From Anomaloglossus baeobatrachus (lineage: Eukaryota; Chordata; Amphibia; Anura; Aromobatidae): DNA of 64,000 nucleotides. The stretch spans positions 512,936,280 to 513,000,279 of the forward strand of contig NC_134354.1 of NCBI RefSeq assembly GCF_048569485.1, written 5' to 3'. Of the stretch, positions 11,618-22,117 are shown piece by piece; the first letter of the stretch is position 1, and every line of letters starts with the position of its first letter. The notes under the pieces were generated by a model. That model had not been told where the DNA came from. It saw only the letters and a program-made list of their open reading frames with translations, and searched no databases. A program made the translations under genes and the position numbers.

Positions 11618-14600
11618 GAAGAAGGGAATTTTGTTACTTACCGTAAATTCCTTTTCTTCTAGCTCCTATTGGGAGACCCAGACGATTGGGTGTATAGCTA
11701 CTGCCTCCGGAGGCCACACAAAGCATTACACTAAAAAGTGTAAGGCCCCTCCCCTTCTGGCTATACACCCCCAGTGGGATCACTGGCTCACCAGTTTTAG
11801 TGCCAAAGCAAGAAGGAGGAAAGCCAATAACTGGTTTAAACAAATTCACTCCGAAGTAACATCGGAGAACTGAAAAACCGTTCAACATGAACAACATGTG
11901 GACCCGAAAAACCAACCCAAAAATCCCGAAGGACAACAGGGCGGGTGCTGGGTCTCCCAATAGGAGCTAGAAGAAAAGGAATTTACGGTAAGTAACAAAA
12001 TTCCCTTCTTCTTCGGCGCTCCATTGGGAGACCCAGACGATTGGGACGTCCAAAAGCTGTCCCTGGGTGGGTAAAGAAATACCTCATGTTAGAGCTGCAA
12101 AGACAGCCCTCCCCTACGGGGAGGCAACTGCCGCCTGCAGGACTTGTCTACCTAGGCTGGCGTCCGCCGAAGCATAGGTATGCACCTGATAATGTTTGGT
12201 GACAGTGTGCAGACTCGACCAGGTAGCTGCCTGGCACACCTGTTGAGCCGTAGCCTGGTGTCGTAATGCCCAGGACGCACCCACGGCTCTGGTAGAATGG
12301 GCCTTCAGCCCTGATGGAACCGGAAGCACAGCAGAACGGTAGGCTTCAAGAATTGGTTCCTTGATCCATCGAGCCAGGGTGGCTTTGGAAGCCTGCGACC
12401 CTTTGCGCTGACCAGCGACAAGTATAAAGAGTGCATCCGAGCGGCGCAGGGGAGCCGTGCGGGAAAAGTAGATTCTGAGCTCTCTCATCAGATCCAACAA
12501 ATGCAAATCCAATTCATATCGAAGAACTGGATGAGGACAAAAGGAAGGTAAGGAGATATCCTGACTGAGATGAAAGGGGGATACCACCTTAGGGAGAAAC
12601 CCCGTAATCAGGCGCAGCACTACCTTGTCTTGGTGAAACACCAGGAAAGGACCTTTGGATGACCGCGCTGCTAGCTCGGACACTCTCTGAAGAGACGTGA
12701 CCGTTACTAAAAAAGCCACTTTCTGTGACAGTCGAGAAAGTGAAAAAAAAACAAAAAAAAAAAAACATCCCTCAGAGGCCCCAAGGGCGGCTCCTGGAGA
12801 GCCATAAGTACCCTGTGCAGATCCCATGGGTCTAACGGCCTCTTGTACGGAGGGAGAATGCGACCAACCCCCTGCAGGAACGTGCGTACCTGAGGAAGTC
12901 GTACTATGCGATTCTGAAAGAATACAGACAGCGCTGGGATTCGTCCGTTAAGGGGGCCGAGCGACAAACCTTTTCCCAAACCAGATTGCAGGAAGGAAGG
13001 AAAGGTAGGCAATGCAAATGTCCAGGGAGACACTCCCTGAGCAGAGCGCTAAGAGAAGAATATCTTCCACGTCTTGTGGTAGATCGTGGCAGACGTCAGC
13101 TTCCTAGCCCGTCTCATGGTGGCAATGACGACTTGAGACAATCCTGAAGACGCTAGGATCCCGGGCTCGATGGCCACACAGTCATGATCAGGGTCGTAGA
13201 ATTCAGTGGAAAAAACGGCCCTTGGGACAGTAAGTCTGGCCGGTCTGAGGGTGCCCACGGTTGGCCGACCGTGAGATGCCACAGATCCGGGAACCACGAC
13301 CTCCTCGGCCAGTCTGGGACTACGAGGATGGCGCGGCGGCAAGCGGAGCTAAGCTTGCGTAGCACTCTGGGCAACAGTGCCAGAGGTGGAAACACATAGG
13401 GTAGCTGGAACTGCGACCAATCCTGAACTAAGGCGCCTGCCGCCAGAGCTCTTTGCTCGTGAGACCGCGCCGTGAAAATCGGGACCTTGTTGTTGTGTCG
13501 AGACGCCATTAGGTCGACGTCCGGCATCCCCCAGCGGCTACAGATTTCCTGACACCATTCTGGGTGCAGAGGCCATTCCCCTGCGTCCATACCCAGGCGA
13601 CTGAGGAAGTCTGCTTCCCAATTTCCTACGCCCGGGATGTGAACTGCGGATATGGTGGATGCTCTGTCCCCCACCCACATCAGAATCCGCCGGATTGCCA
13701 GGTAGGCTTGGCGATGCGTGTTCCGCCTTGGTGGGCGATGTCTGCCACCGCTGTGGAATTGTCCGACTGAATTCGGATCTGTTTTCCTTCCAGCCACTGC
13801 TGGAAGGCTTGCAGGGCAAGATACACTGCCCAGATTTCCAAAACATTAATCTGAAGGATGGACTCCATGACCGTCTGAGAAGGGAAACGTTCCTGTCTAG
13901 GGACGTCGACTCCTCAACCCATTGGCAAAGCATGTCCCATTGAAGTGGACGTAGATGAAACTGCGCGAAAGTGACTGCCTCTTCATGAGACGTCTTAAGG
14001 GGTGTGACTGGCCTTGAAGGAGAGACTGCACCCCCGTCTGTAGTGAACGCTGCTTGTCCAGCGGAAGGTTCACTACCGCTGAGAGAGTGTGAAACTCAAT
14101 GCTCAGATATGTCGGCGATTGGGTCGGTGCCCGATGTAACCTTGAAAAATTGATGATCCACCCGAAACTCTGGAGAGTCTCCAGCGCCACGTTCAGGCTG
14201 CGTTGGCATGCCTCTTGAGAGGGTGCCTTGACAAGTGGATCGTCCCAGTAAGGATCACAGAGTGACCCTGAGAGTGCAGGACTGCTCCCACTGCTGCCCT
14301 GAACGTGGTGAAAACCCGTAGGGCTGTCGCCAGACCGAAGGGCAGGGCTACGCACTGAAGATACTCGTCTTCAATGACGAAAACGTAGCACACGCTGGTG
14401 CTCTGGAGCAATCGGCACGTGGAGATAGGCATCCTGATGTCTATTGATGCTAGGAAATCTCCTTGCGACATTGAGGCAATGACGGAGCGGAGGGTTACAT
14501 CCGGAACCGCCTGGCCTTCACGTGCTTGGTGAGCAGTGTTAGGTCCAGAACGGAACGGAAAGAGCCACCCCTTTTTTGGCACCCCAATCAGATTGGAGGA

Positions 14601-17600
14601 AAAAACCGTGTCTTGTTCCTGAAGAGGAACAGTGATTACCACTTCTTCTGCCTGCAGAAGAGCGACGGCTCGGTGGGGGGAGGGGGGGAGAATGAAGAAT
14701 CGCGTCGGAGGACGAGAACAGAGTTCTATCCTGTACACGTGAGACAAAATGTCTCTCACCCACCGGTCTGTGACCTTTGGCAGTTAAATGTCCCCAAGCG
14801 GGAGATTCTGCCACCAACCGCGGATGCGGAAAGAGAGAGCTGACAGTCATGAGGAGACCGCCTTGGTAGCGGTTCCTCCTGCTGCCTTCCTTGGGCGTGA
14901 TTGAGCCCGGCCGGAATCTGAGCCCCTCTGAGCCTTTTGAGCCCTTTTGGGCGAGGACAATTGGGACCTGCCCGAGCCTGGGAAGGACCAACCTCGACTG
15001 TCCCTCCAGGACAGCATTACTAGGGTAAGTCTCAATGCAGACATTGCGAGGTTAAGGACACCACCTGCGGCACAGATGTACATGTGCTCAAGACCAGCTG
15101 CGCAAGCGCCGCTGAAATAGGTAAGAGTGCCCATACGGCTGCGAATGCCGGAGCAACCGACACGCTGACAGCTTCACAGACAGACTTCAACCAGAGGTCC
15201 ATCTGTCTGTCAATGGTATCTTTAAGTGAAGTCCCATCTTCACTGCAACTATGGATCTAGCCGCAAGCCTGGGGATTGGGGGATCCACCTTTGGACCCTG
15301 GGTCTAGCGCTTCACCACGTCAGGAGAAAGGGATAACGTGTATCCTTAAAACGTTTGGAGAAAACGCTTATCTGGTAAGCGTGGTGTTTCTGAACTGCTT
15401 CTCTGAAGTCAGCTCCAGAAAAATACTCAATATACACTTGAGATACTGAAAGAGGGATTTATCCTGCTGTGAAGCTGACCCCTCCCCTGGAGGAGTTGAG
15501 GGGGAAAAACCCAACTTTCCATTGATGGACGCTATAAGATTATTCACTATAGCGTCACCATCTGGTGCATCCGGATTGAGAGCGGTCTCAAGAGCAGAGT
15601 CGTGAACAGCTACGTCTGCCTCATGATACAGAGAGTACCTCTGTGGTGACCCTGACCAGTGATGAAGTCGAGGGCCATTCCCATGGAGCTCGCTTAGGCC
15701 GTCTGGGACTGTCGTCCGTGTCAGAGCCTGCACCCTGGGATGCATGGGACCCCCCTGGAACCCTGATTTATTCCCAATCAGGGTGGCCAGGGGCATTGAA
15801 TCAACCTTGGCCAAGGTCTATCTGGACTGCAAAGTCTGTAAGATATTAGTCATAATCACAGACAATAAAGCAGCGGAAACTGCAACTCCATCCCTGTCCA
15901 TGGACAGGGATCACAGGTGGTCTTTTGGCTACCTGTAGCGGAGACCCCGGTTAAGCAATTGCACATACTGGGGGCCCTGGAACCGTATCACATGCAGTAC
16001 AAGCAGCATAGAAAGCCTGTGCCTTGGCACCCCTGCTTTTTTGCTGTTGTTGTCTAGCCATCTAGGAGCATTAGCTAAGAATAGCGACCTTACAGTGAAT
16101 GCATACAAGCATGAAGTACAAATAAACACTTCAGCACATGTAGTACAAGCAGCCTAGAAAGCTTGTGCCTTGGCACCTTTGCTTTTCTGCTGCTGTTGTC
16201 TAGTTATTCAGGAGCATTAGCGAAGAATAGCTACATACAGCGAATGTATAGCATACAAGCATGAAAATAAACACTGCAGCACATGCAATCCAAGCAGCAT
16301 TGAAAGCTTGTGCCTTGGCACCCTTGCTTTTCTGCTGCTGTTGTCAAGTTATCCAGGAGCATTAGCCAAGAATAGCGACATACAGTGAATGTATAGCATA
16401 CAAACATGAAAATAAACACTGCAGCACATGCAATTCCAGCAGCCTTGAAAGCTTGTGTCTTAGCACCCTTGCTGTTTGCTGCCGCTGGCTAGCCATCTAG
16501 GCGGGTAGACAGCCAAGAATAGCCATTACAGTGCCATGTATAGTCTGTGCTTTAGCACCGCTGCTTATTAGCTGGTGTTTCTAGGCCTGCATCCTGAATA
16601 GCGACTTTACAAAAAGTACAGCAGGACACTTCGGCATTAGTGGGTCAGCACTGCAGCTGCCGCTTACCGCCCGCACAAAAGCAGGTGTGTGGCGCCTCCT
16701 GTGACTACTAGCTCAGCGCTTGTCTCCGTTTTCCCGCTCTGCGTGCCGGAATGGCTGCCGGCGTCCAGAGACGAGGGGCGGGCCGAGGGCGTGCCCGAGA
16801 CAAGAGCGGGAACCCGGCGTCCCACTGAGTCTAGTGAAGGGGGCTGGAGAATGCAAAGCAGACTCCAGCTCCCTGCGCTGACTTACTGTACAGCGTCCCG
16901 CCCCTTCCCTGACTGGCAGGGCTGGGGGCGGGAACGAAAGGAAAACTAGGCCGCAAAGCCGGGGACTCGAGTAATAAGCGCGGCCGTCCTATGTGCACGG
17001 CCGGCGCGGAAGTCCCCGGCGCACCACAAGTCCCAGCCGCGCCACAGTGTAAAACACCCAGCAGCGGCCGGCGCGGCCGTTCCCAATACATAAATTCACT
17101 CAGCAAAGCTGCAGTGAATAATAGCACAAGCGCTCTGCGCTGTTGTCCCCGGCGCACAAACACTCCCAGCAATGCTGGTGTGTGTGTACGCGCTTGCCCG
17201 GGGACACAGAGTACCTTAATGTCGCAGGGCCCTGTCCCTGAGGATACTCAGCTCCAAATCCAGCAGGTTCTCTGGGTCTGTGGATGGAGCCCGGTCTCAG
17301 TGCCTGGAGACCGGTAAGATCCCACTTCACCCAGAGCCCCATCAGGGGGATGGGGAAGGAAAGCAGCATGTGGGCTCCAGCCTCCGTACCAGCAATAGGT
17401 ACCTCAACCTTACAAACCGCAAGTGGGGTGAGAAGGGAGCATGCTGGGGGCCCTATATGGGCCCACTTTTCTTCCATCCGACATAGTCAGCAGCTACTGC
17501 TGACTAAACAGTGGAGCTATGCGTGGATGTCTGACCTCCTTCGCACAAAGCAGAAAACTGGTGAGCCAGTGATCCCACTGGGGGTGTATAGCCAGAAGGG

Positions 17601-17696
17601 GAGGGGCCTTACACTTTTTAGTGTAATGCTTTGTGTGGCCTCCGGAGGCAGTAGCTATACACCCAATCGTCTGGGTCTCCCAATGGAGCGCCGAAG
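11618..17696 (-). mobile_element. DIRS-like copy E2, beta subfamily, nested in E1
   Basis: 6,079 bp lying entirely inside the ICR of E1. The ITRs (about 11665-11815 and 17555-17690) share the variant CAGTGGGATCACTGGCTCAC. A complete ICR is at 11949-12047. Minus-strand remnants: YR (12114-13342), RNase H (about 13400-13930), RT (about 14190-14760), gag (about 14850-16640, partly tandemly repeated). Many breaks (roughly ten or more), so its coding part is older or faster decaying than E1's, although it inserted later. Confidence 0.9.
15955..16640 (-). repeat. About 145-bp tandem repeat built from the gag start of E2
   Basis: The phrase GTGCCTTGGCACC, with variants, recurs near 16019, 16165, 16310, 16455 and 16545, with about 145 bp between the first four. 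On the minus strand each unit resembles the beta gag N-terminus (KGAKAQAF-like), so the gag start appears multiplied about four times. Confidence 0.8.
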
Positions 17697-17836
17697 AAAA
17701 GGAATTTACGGTAAGTAAACAATATTCCCTTCTTCTTTGTCGCTCCATTGGGAGACCCAGACAATTGGGACGTCCAAAAGCAGTCCCTGGGTGGGTAAAA
17801 GAATACCTCGATAAAAAGAGCCGACACGACTCCCTC

Positions 17837-20829
17837 TTACAGGTGGGCAACCGCCGCCTGAAGGACTCGCCTACCTAGACTGGCGTCTGCCGAAGCATAG
17901 GTATGCACCTGATAGCGTTTCGTGAAAGTGTGCAGACTAGACCAGGTAGCTGCCTGACACACCTGCTGAGCCGTAGCCCGGTGCCACAATGCCCAGGACG
18001 CACCCACGGCTCTGGTAGAATGGGCTTTCAGCCCCGAAGGAAGCGGAAGCCCCGAAGAACGGTAAGCTTCAAGAATCGGTTCCTTGATCCACCGAGCCAA
18101 GGTTGACTTGGAAGCCTGCGAACCCTTACGCTGGCCAGCGACAAGGACAAAGAGCGCATCTGAACGGCGCAGGGGCGCCGTGCGAGACACGTAGAACCGG
18201 AGTGCTCTCACTAGATCTAATGAGTGCAAATCCTTTTCACATTGGTGAATTGGATTAGGGCAAAATGAAGGTAAGGAGATATCCTGATTGAGATGAAAAG
18301 GAGATACCACCTTAGGGAGAAATTCCGGGACAGGACGCAGAACCACCTTATCCTGGTGAAACACCAGGAAGGGGGCTTTGCATGACAGCGCTGCAAGCTC
18401 CGACAGTCTTCGGAGTGATGTAACTGCCACTAGAAATGCCACCTTCTGCGAAAGACGTGATAAAGAGACATCCCGCAGCGGCTCCAAAGGTGGTTTCTGA
18501 AGAGCCGTTAGCACCCTGTTAAGGTCCCAGGGTTCCAGCGGGCGCTTGTAAGGTGGGACTATGTGGCAAACTCCCTGCAGGAACGTGCGGACCTGCGGAA
18601 GCCTGGCCAGGCGCTTTTGAAAAAATACTGAGAGTGCCGATACTTGTCCCTTGAGAGAGCCGAGTGACAAACCCTTGTCCATTCCGGATTGAAGGAATGA
18701 AAGAAAAATGGGTAAGGCAAAAGGCCAGGGAGTAAAACCATTATCAGAGCACCAGGACAAGAAGATCCGCCAAGACCTGTAATAGATCTTGGCGGACGTT
18801 GGTTTCCTGGCCTGTCTCATAGTGGCAATGACATCCTGAGATAACCCTGAAGACGCTAGGAGCCAGGACTCAATGGCCACACAGTCAGGTTGAGGGCCGC
18901 AGAATTCAGATGGAAAAACGGCCCTTGTGACAGCAAGTCTGGGCGGTCTGGAAGCGCCCACGGCTGACCCACCGTGAGATGCCACAGATCCGGGTACCAC
19001 GACCGCCTCAGCCAATCTGGAGCGACGAGAATAGCGCGACGACAGTCGGACCTGATCTTGCGTAACACTCTGGGCAGCATCGCCAGAGGAGGAAATACAT
19101 AAGGCAGTCGAAACTGCGACCAATCCTGAACTAATGCGTCCGCCGCCAGAGCTCTGTGATCTTGAGACCGTGCCATGAATGCCGGGACTTTGTTGTGTTC
19201 CCCAGCGGCGACAGATCTCTCGAAACACGTCTGGGTGAAGAGACCATTCCCCCGCGTCCATGCCCTGACGACTGAGAAAATCTGCTTCCCAGTTTTCTAC
19301 TCCCGGGATGTGAACTGCGGAGATCGTGGAGGCTGTGGCTTCCACCCACTGCAGAATTCGCCTGACTTCCTGGAAGGCATTACGACTGCGCGTGCCGCCC
19401 TGGTGGTTGATGTATGCGACGGCAGTGGCGTTGTCCGACTGTATACGGATCTGTCTGCCCTCCAGCCACCGATGGAAAGCTAATAGGGCTAGATACACTG
19501 TCCTTATCTCCAGAACATTGATCTGAAGGGAAGACTCTATCGGAGTCCAGGTTCCCTGAGCCCTGTGGTGGAGGAAAACCGCTTCCCACCCTGACAGGCT
19601 CGCGTCCGTGGGAGAATGTCCCATTGGAGTGGGCGCAGATGGAATTGCGCGAAGGGCACTGCCTCCATCGCTGCCACCATCTTCCCCAGGAAGTGCATGA
19701 GGCGCCTCAAGGGGTGTGACTGACCCCGAAGAAGAGATTGCACCCCTGCCTGCAGAGAAAGCTGTTTGTCCAGCGGTAGCTTGACTACCGCTGACTGTGT
19801 ATGAAACTCCATCCCGAGGTAAGTCAGTGATTGGGTCGGTGTCAACTTGGATTTTGGGAAGTTGATGATCCACCCGAACTGCTGGAGAGTCGCCAGAGCG
19901 ACGGTAAGGCTGTGTTGACACGCCACCTGAGAAGGTGCCCTGACTAGGAGGTCGTCTAAGTAGGGAATCACCGAGTGGCCCTGAGAGTGTAGGACCGCCA
20001 CAACGGATGTCATGACTTTGGTGAAAACCCGTGGGGCTGTCGCCAGGCCGAAAGGCAATGCCACGAACTGAAGGTGTTCGTCCCCGATGGCGAAACGCAA
20101 GAAGCGTTGATGTTCGGGTGCGATCGGCACATGGAGATAAGCATCCTTGATGTCGATCGATGCTAGGAAGTCTCCTTGTGACATCGATGCGATGACCGAG
20201 CGGAGAGATTCCATCCGAAACCGTCTGGTGCTCACAGGTCTGTTGAGTAGTTTGAGGTCCAGAACGGGACGGAATGATCCGTCCTTCTTTGGCACCACGA
20301 ACAAGTTGGAGTAAAAGCCGTGACCATGTTCCTGAGTGGGAACGGGAATCACAACTCCTTCTGTCTTCAGAGCGTCCACTGCCTGAAAAAGTGTGTCGGC
20401 CCGAGCGGGGGGCGGAGAGGTTCTGAAGAAACGAGTCGGAGGACGAGAGCTGAACTCTATCCTGTAACCGTGAGACAGTATGTCTCTCACCCATCGGTCT
20501 TGAACATGTGGCCACCAGGCGTCGCAAAAGCGGGAGAGCCTGCCACCAACCGAGGATGCGGTTCGGGGATGCCGAGAGTCATGAGGAGGCCGCCTTGGAG
20601 GCAGTGCCTCCGGCGGCTTTTTGGGGGCGTGACTTAGACCGCCACGCATAGGAGTTCCTCTGGCCTTTCTGCGGCCTGTTGGACGAAGAGGATTGGGACT
20701 TGGCGGAGGGACGAAAGGACCAAAACCTCGATTGTATTTTCCGTTGCTAAGGTCTCTTCGGTTTGGACTGGGGTAAGGAGGAGTCCTTTCCCTTGGATTC
20801 CTTAATAATCTCATCCAATCGTTCGCCAA
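17837..20829 (-). pseudogene. pol region (RT-RNase H and tyrosine recombinase) of copy E1
   Basis: RT motifs are visible: FLASIDIKDAYLHVPI, FVALPFGLATAPRVFTK and the catalytic YLDDLLV. RNase H: DASLSGW, INVLEIRTVYLAL, QSDNATAVAYINHQGG and VHIPGVENWEADFLSR. YR: SLRRLSELAAL (first Arg), KAHSTRAVGASWALWHR (HxxR) and the candidate nucleophile Tyr in FTKRYQVH. This RT-RH-YR set defines the DIRS order; no integrase or protease is seen. As a fossil it has about one or two breaks. Confidence 0.9.
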
Positions 20830-22117
20830 ACAATCGGTCGCCAGAAAACGGCAAACCGGTTAAGAACCTCTTGGAAGCCGAGTCTGCCTTCCATTCGCGC
20901 AGCCACATGGCCCTGCGGACTGCCACAGAATTAGCGGATGCCACCGCTGTACGGCTAGCAGAGTCTAGGACTGCGTTCATGGCGTAGGAAGAAAAAGCCG
21001 ACGCCTGAGAAGTCAAAGACGCAACCTGCGGAGCAGAAGTACGTGTGACCGCATTAATCTCAGCCAGACAAGCTGAGATAGCTTGGAGTGCCCACACGGC
21101 TGCAAAAGCTGGGGCAAAAGACGCGCCCGTGGCTTCATAGATGGATTTCACCAGGAGCTCTATCTGCCTGTCAGTGGCATCTTTTAGCGATGAGCCATCT
21201 GCAACCGATACCACAGATCTAGCCGCCAATCTAGAGACTGGAGGATCCACCTTGGGACATTGAGCCCAACCCTTAACTACGTCAGAGGGGAAGGGGTAAC
21301 GTGTGTCAGTAAGGCGCTTAGTAAAGCGCTTGTCCGGAACCGCTCTGGGCTTCTGGACAGCATCTCTGAAGTTAGAGTGATCGAAAAACGCACTCCGTGT
21401 ACGTTTGGGGAACCGAAACTGGTGTTTCTCCTGCTGAGAAGCCGACTCCTCTATAGGTGGAGGCGGGGGAGATAGATCTAACACCTGGTTGATGGACGAG
21501 ATAAGATCATTTACTAAGGCGTCCCCTTCAGGTGTATCAAGATTGAGGGCAACGTCAGGGTCAGAGCCCTGAGCTGCGACGTCCGCCTCGTCCTCCAGAG
21601 AGTCCTCAAGCTGGGAACCCGAGCAGCGTGAAGAAGTCGGGGAAGATTCCCAGCGAGCCCGCTTAGCCGGTCTGGGACTGTGGTCCGTGCAGGAGTCCTC
21701 CACGTGAGACCTAGGGCCCACCCCGGGAGCGCGCTGCGGCGCGGACCGAGAGGGACCTGGAGGCGACGATCCAACAGGGCCCGGGGCCTGTGTAAGGACC
21801 GGTCTGGACTGCAAGGCTTCTAGCAGCTTGGCAGACCATTTGTCCATAGACTGAGCCATGGATTGTGAAAGTGACTCAGAGAGTTTCTCAGCAAAAACTG
21901 CAAACTCTGTCCCTGCCGCCTGTACAGGGGGAGCAGGGGGGTCTACCTGAGCCGAGGGGCCCACTAGTGACCGAGGCTCCGGCTGAGCAAGCGAAACAGG
22001 GGTCGAGCATTGCTCACAGTGAGGGTAGGTGGAACCCGCAGGTAACATAGCCCCACAAGAGGTACAGGTCGCAAAAAAACCCAGTGCCTTAGCGCCCTTG
22101 CTCCTTGTGGACGACAT
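20747..22117 (-). CDS. gag of DIRS copy E1
   Basis: An open frame of 456 codons starting MSSTRSKGAKALGFFATCTS. Like the alpha copies it carries an N-terminal CxxC...HCxxC knuckle (residues about 16-37), a Pro/Ser-rich middle, a conserved VSRLAARSVVSVADGSSLKD block, and a Lys/Ser-rich tail. The 3' end overlaps the start of pol. An acceptor-like CTCTCCTAG ends 11 nt before the ATG. The function (particle or nucleic-acid binding) is inferred from position. Confidence 0.85.
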   Translation of the reverse strand: MSSTRSKGAKALGFFATCTSCGAMLPAGSTYPHCEQCSTPVSLAQPEPRSLVGPSAQVDPPAPPVQAAGTEFAVFAEKLSESLSQSMAQSMDKWSAKLLEALQSRPVLTQAPGPVGSSPPGPSRSAPQRAPGVGPRSHVEDSCTDHSPRPAKRARWESSPTSSRCSGSQLEDSLEDEADVAAQGSDPDVALNLDTPEGDALVNDLISSINQVLDLSPPPPPIEESASQQEKHQFRFPKRTRSAFFDHSNFRDAVQKPRAVPDKRFTKRLTDTRYPFPSDVVKGWAQCPKVDPPVSRLAARSVVSVADGSSLKDATDRQIELLVKSIYEATGASFAPAFAAVWALQAISACLAEINAVTRTSAPQVASLTSQASAFSSYAMNAVLDSASRTAVASANSVAVRRAMWLREWKADSASKRFLTGLPFSGDRLFGERLDEIIKESKGKDSSLPQSKPKRP

